A stretch of 13,853 nt of DNA from Bacteroidales bacterium UBA5206 (lineage in GTDB: Bacteria; Bacteroidota; Bacteroidia; Bacteroidales; Tenuifilaceae): assembly GCA_002412705.1 (NCBI GenBank), contig DHVO01000123.1, positions 22,959 through 36,811 of the forward strand, given 5' to 3'. The position numbers and the translations under genes are program-made. The notes under the pieces are model-generated. The model was not told where the DNA came from and did not search any database. It saw nothing but the letters and a program-made list of their open reading frames with translations. Shown in pieces: positions 1 to 6,987 of the stretch; position 1 is the stretch's first letter, and every line of letters begins with the position of its first letter.

Positions 1-1331
1 TTGTTAAACATTTAATGGGGTTGAGCTTAGTAGCAGCAATGCTTGTTCCGTCTGTTACTGCATTAGCACAAGCCGAAGCCTCTTTTGTAACAGTAACTGG
101 TGTTGTAAAAGATGAGAACACCCGCAAGGAGGTTCCCTTTGCCAGCATCTCCATTCCTGGTACCCATATAGGAACTGTGGCCAATGCCGATGGTGAATTT
201 ACTTTAAAAGTCCTAAAATCGCTCAATGCCACCGATTTTGAGGTTACCCATATTGGTTACCTTAACAAGAGGTTCAATATTGAGGAGGCTCTTAAGAATG
301 GCAAAACCTACTACATTGCCCCTCACTCTGTGCCCTTAAAGGAGGTAGTTGTTCGTCCGGAAGATCCCGAGTCCATTATTAGAGGTGCTCTTACTAACGT
401 GAAGAAGAACTATAGCGAGAATCCCAATATCCTTGTGGGCTTTTACAGAGAGTCTATTAAGCAGAAACGCGACTATGTTTCCATTTCCGAAGCGGTTATT
501 GATGTATACAAAGGCGCATACCAAAAGGAGTTTGACAACGACCGTGTAAGGATTTACCGTGGACGCAAAAGCGGCGATGTTAAAAAGGCCGATACCCTTG
601 TTGTAAAGCTACAGGGTGGCCCACACATTGCTATGCTTCTTGATATTGTTAAGAATCCCTATGTACTTCTTGATCCCGAAATGCTGCGGTATTATTCATA
701 TGAGGTGCTTGATTTGGTTAACATCGATAACGAGATGAACTATGTTATTGGCTTTACACCAAGGGTTGAACAGGATTTTCCTTCGTATACTGATAAAGTA
801 AAAGTTAGCACAGCGTGGCGTGCCATTCCACCAAAGGCTGAACTGGATTTTCCTTTGTATATGGGTAAAATTTATATCACTACAGAGTCGCTTGCAATTT
901 CTATGGTTGAGTTTTCAATGGATTTGTCTGACCCAGACAAGGCTGCGCTTCAGTTTGTTAGGAGGAAACCTGCTGGCTTGCGCTTTACTCCAACAGCAGC
1001 CACATATCTTGTAACCTATAAGAAGCAGAATGATAAGTACTTCCTAAACTACATCCGTACCGAGGTTGCCTTTAAGTGTAAGTGGAACCGTAAAATATTC
1101 AGCTCTAATTACACCATAATGTCCGAAATGGCCATAACCGATAGGCAGTTGGATGGCGTAACCCGCTTCACATCTAAGGAGTCGCTTAAATCAACAGCAG
1201 TGCTTGCCGATATGGTTCCTGTTTTCTTTGCCGACGATTTCTGGGGCGAGTATAACGTAATTGAACCCGAGGAGTCTATCCAATCGGCCATTAAGAAGAT
1301 TAATCGCAAGCTTAAGAGAGACGGGAATTAA
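1..1331 (+). CDS. Exported CarboxypepD_reg-like protein, 5'-partial
   Basis: The first ATG is at 15, but the frame is open to the window edge, and the codons before it encode V-K-H-L. This puts the positive charge expected of a signal-peptide n-region upstream of that ATG, so the true start is probably outside the window. Numbered from the ATG at 15, a hydrophobic stretch (4-18) ends in ALA before Gln19, a good signal peptidase I site. Residues about 27-112 match a carboxypeptidase-regulatory-like beta-sandwich (VTGVVKDENTRKEVPFASI, then GTVANADGEF). The remaining roughly 320 residues form a domain shared with the protein at 3100-4671: FYRE at 143-146, DTLVVK at 193-198 and a C-terminal DDFWG at 406-410. 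Its function is unknown; no catalytic motif was recognised. It lies 170 bp upstream of the sigma gene. The exported, envelope-associated location is inferred from the signal peptide. Confidence 0.85.
   Translation, partial: VKHLMGLSLVAAMLVPSVTALAQAEASFVTVTGVVKDENTRKEVPFASISIPGTHIGTVANADGEFTLKVLKSLNATDFEVTHIGYLNKRFNIEEALKNGKTYYIAPHSVPLKEVVVRPEDPESIIRGALTNVKKNYSENPNILVGFYRESIKQKRDYVSISEAVIDVYKGAYQKEFDNDRVRIYRGRKSGDVKKADTLVVKLQGGPHIAMLLDIVKNPYVLLDPEMLRYYSYEVLDLVNIDNEMNYVIGFTPRVEQDFPSYTDKVKVSTAWRAIPPKAELDFPLYMGKIYITTESLAISMVEFSMDLSDPDKAALQFVRRKPAGLRFTPTAATYLVTYKKQNDKYFLNYIRTEVAFKCKWNRKIFSSNYTIMSEMAITDRQLDGVTRFTSKESLKSTAVLADMVPVFFADDFWGEYNVIEPEESIQSAIKKINRKLKRDGN
768..911 (+). repeat. Degenerate in-frame 72-bp tandem duplication
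   Basis: Two adjacent 72-bp units (768-839 and 840-911) align without gaps at about 45 of 72 positions by hand count. The first 25 bases match at 21. The encoded segments begin EQDFPSY and ELDFPLY. The paralog at 3100-4671 has only one copy at the matching place (NEPLYKGLLYI, residues 364-373). This suggests an old duplication inside this gene, although a chance partial match of two beta-strand segments is possible. Confidence 0.4.
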
Positions 1332-1341
1332 AGTCCCCCAG

Positions 1342-1456
1342 CCACCCCACGCCATAGTGTTTAGTTTGGGTTTGCATACGGAAAGCACTTTTAGCTGTGA
1401 GAGGTTAAACTTAGGTGCCCTTTTGCAAAGAGTAAATAAAATGGGTTGTGGGGTGG
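1342..1456. repeat. Spaced 9-bp inverted repeat before the sigma gene
   Basis: CCACCCCAC at 1342-1350 is perfectly complementary to GTGGGGTGG at 1448-1456, with 97 bases between. A second 6-bp pair (AGAGTA 1429-1434 and TACTCT 1457-1462) overlaps the same area. The repeat lies in the 170-bp gap between the first gene and the sigma gene, just upstream of the proposed sigma promoter. It could fold in the 3' end of the upstream transcript. It lacks a T-tract, so it is not a classical terminator. Confidence 0.35.
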
Positions 1457-1475
1457 TACTCTCTTAATCTGTAAC

Positions 1476-1483
1476 TATCTTTG
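1476..1483 (+). promoter_or_regulatory. Bacteroidota -7 element before the sigma gene
   Basis: TATCTTTG at 1476-1483 is a perfect match to the Bacteroidota -7 consensus TAnnTTTG. No TTG was found at the usual 19-21 bp upstream, so the -33 half is poor. If the site is used, transcription would begin near 1490. That rules out the in-frame TTG at 1481 as a start codon and supports the ATG at 1502 with a short leader. Confidence 0.4.
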
Positions 1484-1501
1484 TTTTACATTTACCTCAT
1501 T

Positions 1502-2059
1502 ATGCCGTTAGCTCATATCTCTAGTCAGAAAAGGATTCAGAAAGGCGACCTTAAGGAGTTCGAAACGCTGTTCAAGTGTTACTACGAGCCTCTTTGCAGG
1601 TACGCCAACTCCTTTGTTAAGGATATGGATATGGCAGAGGAACTGGTTCAGGAGTTCTTTTACAACTACTGGAAGAATAGGGAGAGCATCACCATTCAGC
1701 TGTCGCTAAAATCGTACCTGTACCGCTCCATACGTAACAGCGCATTAAGGTATTTAGAGCATTTGGCGGTTAGGCAGCGTTACGCCGATTCGGTTAAGGC
1801 TTCCGTTAGCGAAACCGATACCCTAACCCCAACCGACGAGTTGGAGCTCACAGAGCTTAACCGAGTGATTGAGGATACCCTTAACCAACTACCCGAAAGG
1901 TGTAGAGAGATTTTTACACTTAGCCGTTTCGAGGGGCTTAAGTACCACGAAATTGCCGATGCCCTTTCAATCTCCGTTAAAACCGTTGAGGCCAACATGG
2001 CAAAGGCATTGCAGCTATTTAGGAAGAACTTGCAGCAGTACGATAGACTGGCTGTATAA
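1502..2059 (+). CDS. ECF RNA polymerase sigma-70 factor (FecI-like)
   Basis: This 185-residue protein is an extracytoplasmic-function sigma factor of the Bacteroides-expansion type, which directs RNA polymerase to a small regulon when its anti-sigma partner is relieved. Region 2 spans about residues 20-88 and includes the core-binding stretch DMDMAEELVQEFF (41-53). Region 4 spans about 118-178, with LPERCREIF at 130-138 and a helix-turn-helix around YHEIADALSISVKTVEANM (148-166). The length is typical of the family. I chose the ATG at 1502 rather than the TTG at 1481, because the TTG overlaps a likely promoter element and would add only FYIYLI-type residues. A FecR-like gene follows 28 bp downstream, the standard partner order. 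What it senses and which genes it controls cannot be read from the sequence; the STN protein two genes downstream is the best candidate partner. Confidence 0.93.
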   Translation: MPLAHISSQKRIQKGDLKEFETLFKCYYEPLCRYANSFVKDMDMAEELVQEFFYNYWKNRESITIQLSLKSYLYRSIRNSALRYLEHLAVRQRYADSVKASVSETDTLTPTDELELTELNRVIEDTLNQLPERCREIFTLSRFEGLKYHEIADALSISVKTVEANMAKALQLFRKNLQQYDRLAV

Positions 2060-2087
2060 CTTAGGTTTACAGAAATATTATTTTGAT

Positions 2088-3098
2088 ATGAATACTACAG
2101 AGGGTAACATACTAGATTTTGAAATCGTCGCTCGCTATTTGGCAGGGGAGATGACTGGCGATGAGGTTGCTCTTTTCACCGAACAGCTTAACCAATCCCC
2201 TGAGAAAAGAAAAATGGTAGAAGAGATGGAGTTACAGTGGAACGCATTGGGGGAATACCGTAAAAAACAACATGTGAATACAAGTAAAGCTTGGGAAAAG
2301 CTATCCGGACGTTTGGAACAGGAGGATCTTATTCCCACCACTATGCCCGTTCAAAGAAATCGCTTTATGCAATCGTTAGTGCGTGTAGCGGCTATTCTTG
2401 TGGTGGTAATTGGTGTGGGTAGCCTATTGTACTATGCAGCAAATAGCACAACCAATCAGTCTATGCTTAGCACTGTTACTGGTGCCGAGGATTTTACTCT
2501 GGTACAAACCCTCTCCGATGGTTCGGTTGTTTACCTTTCGCACGATACTAAACTATTGTACCCAAAGGAGTTTGTTAGAGCCGAGCGGAATGTTGAGCTA
2601 AACGGTGAGGCCTTTTTCGATGTGGCTCACAATGCTAGCAAGCCCTTCACCATTGAGACCGAAACAGCCATAGTAGAAGTGCTAGGTACTGCCTTTAACG
2701 TTAAATCGGCATCGAAAAGCAATTTTGAGCTACTTGTTGAGCGGGGGAAGGTTCGCGTTACCCTTAAAGCAAATCCAGAGCAGAGCCAAATTGTGGTGGC
2801 TGGCGAAATGGTTACCCTTGTAAATAATAAGCTCAATAAGTCTCAAGCAAACATTGCTGCGGCTAAGTGGCGCACCAATAAAATGCAGTTTAAGGATGAG
2901 AGCCTAGCCAACATTCTTAAGGTAATAAACGCAAATTACGGAAGTAATATAACGGTTAGCAATGCCCAACTGGCAAACAGGCGCTTAACCGTTACCTTTT
3001 ACAACAACTCCCTTAGCACCATTGTGGAGCTTATTTCATTAACCCTAGGCGTAGAGGCTCAACAAACCGATTCAACCATAGTACTTATCCAAAAGTAG
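2088..3098 (+). CDS. FecR-family anti-sigma factor
   Basis: A 336-residue inner-membrane anti-sigma factor. The N-terminal cytoplasmic part (1-95) should bind the sigma factor encoded just upstream. A single membrane span covers about residues 97-118 (LVRVAAILVVVIGVGSLLYY). The periplasmic FecR domain follows at about 125-225, with the typical LSDGSVVYLSHDT (142-154), VELNGEAFFDV (169-179) and EVLGTAFNV (197-205). A C-terminal DUF4974 domain lies at about 265-334. In characterised systems the periplasmic part contacts the STN domain of a TonB-dependent transducer. I chose the ATG at 2088: the frame continues upstream to 1869, but that stretch lies inside the sigma gene and reads as nonsense. 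The next gene starts 1 nt after this stop, so the two are probably translated together. Confidence 0.93.
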   Translation: MNTTEGNILDFEIVARYLAGEMTGDEVALFTEQLNQSPEKRKMVEEMELQWNALGEYRKKQHVNTSKAWEKLSGRLEQEDLIPTTMPVQRNRFMQSLVRVAAILVVVIGVGSLLYYAANSTTNQSMLSTVTGAEDFTLVQTLSDGSVVYLSHDTKLLYPKEFVRAERNVELNGEAFFDVAHNASKPFTIETETAIVEVLGTAFNVKSASKSNFELLVERGKVRVTLKANPEQSQIVVAGEMVTLVNNKLNKSQANIAAAKWRTNKMQFKDESLANILKVINANYGSNITVSNAQLANRRLTVTFYNNSLSTIVELISLTLGVEAQQTDSTIVLIQK

Positions 3099-3099
3099 C

Positions 3100-4671
3100 G
3101 TGATTAGAATAGGCGTACACCGCATATGCTCCCCGTTTTGCAAGCAGGTACTAGTTGCTCTGCTTTTGCTTCTTTTTATTGATGCCAAGGCACAGAATAA
3201 CGTGTTGGAAAGTGAGATTACGCTTAACGTTTCCCGCGTAACGCTTTACGAGGCACTTAACCGCATTACCGACCTAACAGGGTACTTCTTTATTTACGAT
3301 AGCAAGGATGTGGATAGCGATAAGCGTGTAAAAGTATCGGCAGCCAACAAACCATTACAGGAGGTGCTAGGCTTGCTGCTTAACGATGCAGACCTTCATT
3401 TTAGGGTTATCGATAAGCATATCCTAATATATCGTGAAATTACCGTTGCTACTATTGTCCCCAAGGAAAAAACAAAGCAAACCGATTCTCTTGTAACATA
3501 TAGGATTAGGGGGCGCGTGTTCGATAAGGAGGATCGTAAGCCTATGCCCTACGTGTCGGTGGGCATAACCTCTGCTGCGGTAGGGACCATTACCAATGCT
3601 GAGGGGTACTTTGTGCTAAACGTTTCGCCCAAGCATTTGCAGGAGTCCATAACGCTCTCGCATCTTGGGTATAGGAGTCAGTCGTGGCCAGTATCGCTAC
3701 TTGTAGATCAGGCAGTCGATATTTACCTCGAAACCGAATTCATATCCCTGCAAGAGGTTATCATTCGCAACTACGACGCCAGATCCATTGTCCGTAAAGC
3801 ATTTCAGGAGCGCTTTGAAAATTACAGCGATCATCCAACCTACCTCACCAGCTTTTACCGCGAAGGGGTATGCAAGGATAAGCGCTACATAAACTACTCC
3901 GAAGCCGTATTTAATATATATAAGGCACCCTACGGTAATACGTTCGATCGCGATCAGGTAAAGCTACTTAAGTCAAGGCGTATCAACAGCGCACGTCCAG
4001 AGGATACGCTTGTGGTTAAAATTAAATCGGGGGTTGGGAATAGTCTCGAACTAGATTTGGTGAAAAGCCTACCTGATTTTTTCGATCCTGCTTACTTCGA
4101 TAACTACACATACTCGCACGTTGATATCATTACTATGGATTCCCGCACCGCATTTGTCATTAGCTTTGTGCAGAAGGAGCATATCAACGAACCACTGTAT
4201 AAGGGCTTGCTCTACATAGACGATAGCTCCTTTGCCATTCTTGGTGCCGATTTTCAGATAAACCAGATTTACGTAACACGCGCTAGCCGCTTTTTAGTTG
4301 TAAAGAGCAGCGCAAAGTACAGAACCAAGCCCGTTAGCGTAAAGTATAGCGTGCGCTACCAGCAGCACAACGGTGTTTACTACCTTAAGCATGTGCGGGG
4401 CGACCTAAAGTTTAAGGTTCGTAGGCGTGGGCGCGTATTCTCAATCGATTACGATGCCTTTCTCGAAATGGCAACCATTGGCATAGATACCCTAAATGTT
4501 GAGCGCTACCGCCGCAGGGAGCTCTTTAGCCCCAATGCCGTTTTCTCCGATCAAAACTTCTCATACGACGATAAGTTCTGGGGAAGTTTTAACTTTATTA
4601 CCCCCGAATCCAACGTTCTGGAAGCGCTAAACGACATAAAACCCATGGTTGAGCGTATGGAGAAGGAGTAA
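3100..4671 (+). CDS. STN + CarboxypepD_reg-like exported protein
   Basis: A 523-residue protein starting with GTG one base after the anti-sigma stop. No in-frame ATG gives a better signal peptide; the ATG at 3126 is in another frame. The signal peptide is residues 1-31, with hydrophobic core VLVALLLLLFI and cleavage at AKA before Gln32. An STN (secretin/TonB short N-terminal) domain spans about 48-112, and a carboxypeptidase-regulatory-like domain about 135-222 (RIRGRVFDKEDRKPMPYVSV). The rest is homologous to the first protein in the window: FYRE 252-255, DTLVVK 302-307, DDKFWG 490-495. STN followed by CarboxypepD_reg is how SusC-like TonB-dependent transducers begin, but no plug or beta-barrel follows. 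By position and STN domain it is probably the periplasmic signalling partner of the FecR protein; that role is inferred. A 6-bp hairpin (AAGGAG/CTCCTT, 4663-4682) spans the stop codon but is a weak terminator. Confidence 0.88.
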   Translation: MIRIGVHRICSPFCKQVLVALLLLLFIDAKAQNNVLESEITLNVSRVTLYEALNRITDLTGYFFIYDSKDVDSDKRVKVSAANKPLQEVLGLLLNDADLHFRVIDKHILIYREITVATIVPKEKTKQTDSLVTYRIRGRVFDKEDRKPMPYVSVGITSAAVGTITNAEGYFVLNVSPKHLQESITLSHLGYRSQSWPVSLLVDQAVDIYLETEFISLQEVIIRNYDARSIVRKAFQERFENYSDHPTYLTSFYREGVCKDKRYINYSEAVFNIYKAPYGNTFDRDQVKLLKSRRINSARPEDTLVVKIKSGVGNSLELDLVKSLPDFFDPAYFDNYTYSHVDIITMDSRTAFVISFVQKEHINEPLYKGLLYIDDSSFAILGADFQINQIYVTRASRFLVVKSSAKYRTKPVSVKYSVRYQQHNGVYYLKHVRGDLKFKVRRRGRVFSIDYDAFLEMATIGIDTLNVERYRRRELFSPNAVFSDQNFSYDDKFWGSFNFITPESNVLEALNDIKPMVERMEKE

Positions 4672-4816
4672 CGAACCTCCTTGTATGGTTCTGTGTCTGT
4701 AGTCAATCATCAAATTAGAAGTGAATATTTCATTTTTTATTTGCATCTTCATTATTGTTTCTTCTTGGTTTAAGCATTACAAAACCATTATATAAGTAGG
4801 AATGAACTAATAATGA

Positions 4817-4846
4817 TTGATGCTAAATTACTGTATGATAGTTTTG
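4817..4846 (+). promoter_or_regulatory. Bacteroidota-type promoter (TTG-N19-TAnnTTTG)
   Basis: TTG at 4817-4819 and TAGTTTTG at 4839-4846 are separated by 19 bp and match the Bacteroidota sigma-ABfr promoter consensus at every defined position. The site lies in the AT-rich 258-bp gap after the sigma cluster and would give a leader of about 75 nt before the ATG at 4930. It suggests the downstream genes form a transcription unit independent of the sigma operon. No other conserved site was seen in the gap. Confidence 0.6.
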
Positions 4847-4929
4847 TTACGGTATATACTGTTGTATTTATTCTATCTAATATTGGGCTTTGGCTCAACA
4901 CTTAAACTAATACTATAAAACCACTATTC

Positions 4930-6252
4930 ATGAAAAGAGCCATTGTAATTATGTGTGTAAGTATCCTTGTTTGGGGATGTAATAAAAAAGGTGATTCGCC
5001 TATTACTATTGCTGTTAAGTCCGATTCGCCAGATATTGCTTTGGCTCAACTTTATACGGCAGACACAACCTACACCGATTCTTTACATCAGGGGTATTCC
5101 TGTTTTACTATTCCTGCTTGTAAATCGGGATATGTTACTCTTAATTTGGGGCAAAGCATTCCTCTTTACGTAGAGTCTGATGATAGCATTTGCATCAAAA
5201 TCAGTGTGGATGAGGTTTTGTTCTCAGGCTTGGGTTACGAAGAAAGTGAGTTTCTGCATAGCAAAAAAAAGTTGATTGACGCATTGGGTTTTAATGATCC
5301 ACGTAAAATAGATATAGCGCTATTCTCTTCGGAGCCAGAGGTATTTGTACATAAAATAGATAGCGTAAAGCGGCTTAGGACTAATCAGCTAAAGGAAGCA
5401 GAAAACCTGTCGGAGCCATTCGTTTTAGTAGAGCAGCAGTTAATAAAGTACTTTGGTGTCAATCAATTATTTGGTTATCCTTCATTTCATGAGATGCTAA
5501 CCGGAAGTAAGCCCAGCCTACCCAACAATTACTTCGATTTTACCAATAGTGTTGAGCCCAATAGGGCAGAACTGTACCAATTTAAGGACTACCAACAGGC
5601 CATTCGGTCTCTTCTGTCGCATCGCGCCCAAACGTTTGCCCAAAAGTACGCCTTGGCAAAGGAACTAATAACTGATACCTCATTCTTTGAAGAGATTATG
5701 TTTTGGGATCTTTATAGTTATATAAACTTCAATGGAACTCATGATATAGACTCAATTTGCAAGGAGTTTATGGCGTTGCAACGCAATGGTGAACGAAAAG
5801 AGGCGCTACTCACAAAGTATCAGGGATGGCAACGGCTTGCAAAGGGAGAGGTCGCTCCCGATTTTGAAATAAGTAACGAGAAGGGTAAGCCTGTTCGCCT
5901 ATCTGATTTTAGGGGTAAGGTCGTTTATATTGATTGCTGGAGCTCGTTTTGCGGCCCTTGTATAGCAGAGATGCCTGCAATGAAAAATCTCATTGCCGCA
6001 TTTGAGGGGAGAAATGTTGTTTTTATATCTATCTCGGCCGATACCGATACGCAGCGCTGGCTATCAAAGGTTAAGGAGTTTGGACTTGATGCAGTAAATC
6101 TATGTACTCAGGGTGCAAAGCATAAGTTTAATCAGGATTATATGGCAAAGGCCTTTCCTAGATACATTCTTATTAATTCAGAAGGGATAATTGTAAATGC
6201 TACCGCTAACAAACCCTCCGAGGCAAAGTTGCAGATAGAGGCATTGCTATAG
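4930..6252 (+). CDS. TlpA-like thioredoxin-fold lipoprotein
   Basis: A 440-residue predicted lipoprotein. Residues 1-16 form a short signal peptide, and the lipobox LVWGC puts the lipid-bearing Cys at 17. The C-terminal part (about 305-440) is a thioredoxin/AlkylHP-reductase-like domain: GEVAPDFEI (306-314), LSDFRGKVVYIDCW (324-337), the redox motif CGPC at 341-344 and a cis-proline loop at AFPRYIL (P410). The usual WCxPC tryptophan is replaced by Phe. Such proteins act outside the cytoplasmic membrane as thiol-disulfide reductants or oxidoreductases. Residues 20-300 are a Bacteroidota-type N-terminal region I cannot assign to a named domain. It has its own likely promoter at 4817-4846 and is followed 18 bp later by the DUF1287 gene, so the two are probably co-transcribed. 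The substrate is unknown. Confidence 0.88.
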   Translation: MKRAIVIMCVSILVWGCNKKGDSPITIAVKSDSPDIALAQLYTADTTYTDSLHQGYSCFTIPACKSGYVTLNLGQSIPLYVESDDSICIKISVDEVLFSGLGYEESEFLHSKKKLIDALGFNDPRKIDIALFSSEPEVFVHKIDSVKRLRTNQLKEAENLSEPFVLVEQQLIKYFGVNQLFGYPSFHEMLTGSKPSLPNNYFDFTNSVEPNRAELYQFKDYQQAIRSLLSHRAQTFAQKYALAKELITDTSFFEEIMFWDLYSYINFNGTHDIDSICKEFMALQRNGERKEALLTKYQGWQRLAKGEVAPDFEISNEKGKPVRLSDFRGKVVYIDCWSSFCGPCIAEMPAMKNLIAAFEGRNVVFISISADTDTQRWLSKVKEFGLDAVNLCTQGAKHKFNQDYMAKAFPRYILINSEGIIVNATANKPSEAKLQIEALL

Positions 6253-6270
6253 CTCTATTGTATCTCATGT

Positions 6271-6882
6271 GTGAGGATTCATCTTAAAGTATTTGGTGTG
6301 AGAATAAGGGTGTTCCTTTCGATACTATTCAATTTTGCTTTTAGCGTATGCTTTGGGCAGGTTGATTTCTTTACGCAGCTTGCCGATTCGGCCATGACGC
6401 TAACCCGCCAGCGGGTAACCTACGACCCGTCGTACTTTCGCATTGCCTATCCCAATGGCGATGTTCCCTCCCATAAAGGCGTTTGCACCGATGTGGTTAT
6501 TAGGGCATACCGTAAGCTTGGCATCGATCTACAAAAGGAGGTGCACACCGATATGCAGGCAAACTTTAGCCTTTATCCTCGTAACTGGGGCTTATCAAAA
6601 CCCGACAAGAACATTGATCATAGGCGGGTACCAAATCTTATGATCTTTTTTAAACGTCACGGTCAAATGCTTAGCCTATCCAGTAGCCCTGCAGATTATC
6701 GCCCTGGTGATATTGTGTGCTGGGATTTGGGTGGTGGATTGGTTCACATTGGGCTGGTTTCCAACAAAAAAGTGCCTAGTGGGGAGCGTTACCTCATTAT
6801 TCATAACATTGGCGCAGGGCAAGTTGCAGAGGATGTTCTCTTTAGCTATAAAATAATTGGTCACTATAGGTACAAAAAGTAG
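6271..6882 (+). CDS. DUF1287 exported protein, NlpC/P60-like fold
   Basis: A 203-residue protein with the family's hallmark sequences: YDPSYFRIAYPNGDVP (51-66), the nucleophile-like GVCTDVVIRAYR (C72), WGLSKPDKNIDHRRVPNL (106-123) and YRPGDIVCWDL (143-153), followed by His159 in VHIGLVSN and HNIG (H178). The Cys plus His arrangement resembles NlpC/P60 and related papain-like amidases, so a peptidoglycan or peptide hydrolase role is plausible but unproven. A signal peptide ends in CFG before Gln30, placing the enzyme in the periplasm. The start is uncertain: GTG at 6271 or the in-frame GTG at 6298, which gives a more compact signal peptide (MRIRVFLS); neither has a clear ribosome-binding site. 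It lies 18 bp after the thioredoxin lipoprotein gene and is likely in the same operon. Confidence 0.87.
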   Translation: MRIHLKVFGVRIRVFLSILFNFAFSVCFGQVDFFTQLADSAMTLTRQRVTYDPSYFRIAYPNGDVPSHKGVCTDVVIRAYRKLGIDLQKEVHTDMQANFSLYPRNWGLSKPDKNIDHRRVPNLMIFFKRHGQMLSLSSSPADYRPGDIVCWDLGGGLVHIGLVSNKKVPSGERYLIIHNIGAGQVAEDVLFSYKIIGHYRYKK

Positions 6883-6931
6883 CACTTCCCTGTGTAAACT
6901 AGTTTTACGCTGCAAAAGGGCTACCTTATAA

Positions 6932-6961
6932 TTGCAGTTCTTTCACGGAAAATGTAATTTG
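6932..6961 (+). promoter_or_regulatory. Weak candidate promoter
   Basis: TTG at 6932-6934 is followed, 20 bp later, by TAATTTG at 6955-6961. This resembles the Bacteroidota -7 element TAnnTTTG but is one base short. It lies 26 bp upstream of the ATG at 6988, in a 105-bp gap. It could give the hydrolase gene its own transcript, but the match is imperfect. Confidence 0.25.
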
Positions 6962-6987
6962 TAAAGAATTACTAAATAGTTACTGCA

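Noticed and set aside
1481..1501. TTG start adding seven codons to the sigma gene
   Set aside because: It overlaps a TAnnTTTG promoter element, and the ATG at 1502 gives the usual family length.
1869..2087. Upstream extension of the anti-sigma frame
   Set aside because: It lies within the sigma coding sequence in another frame and shows no FecR-like residues; the family start fits ATG 2088.
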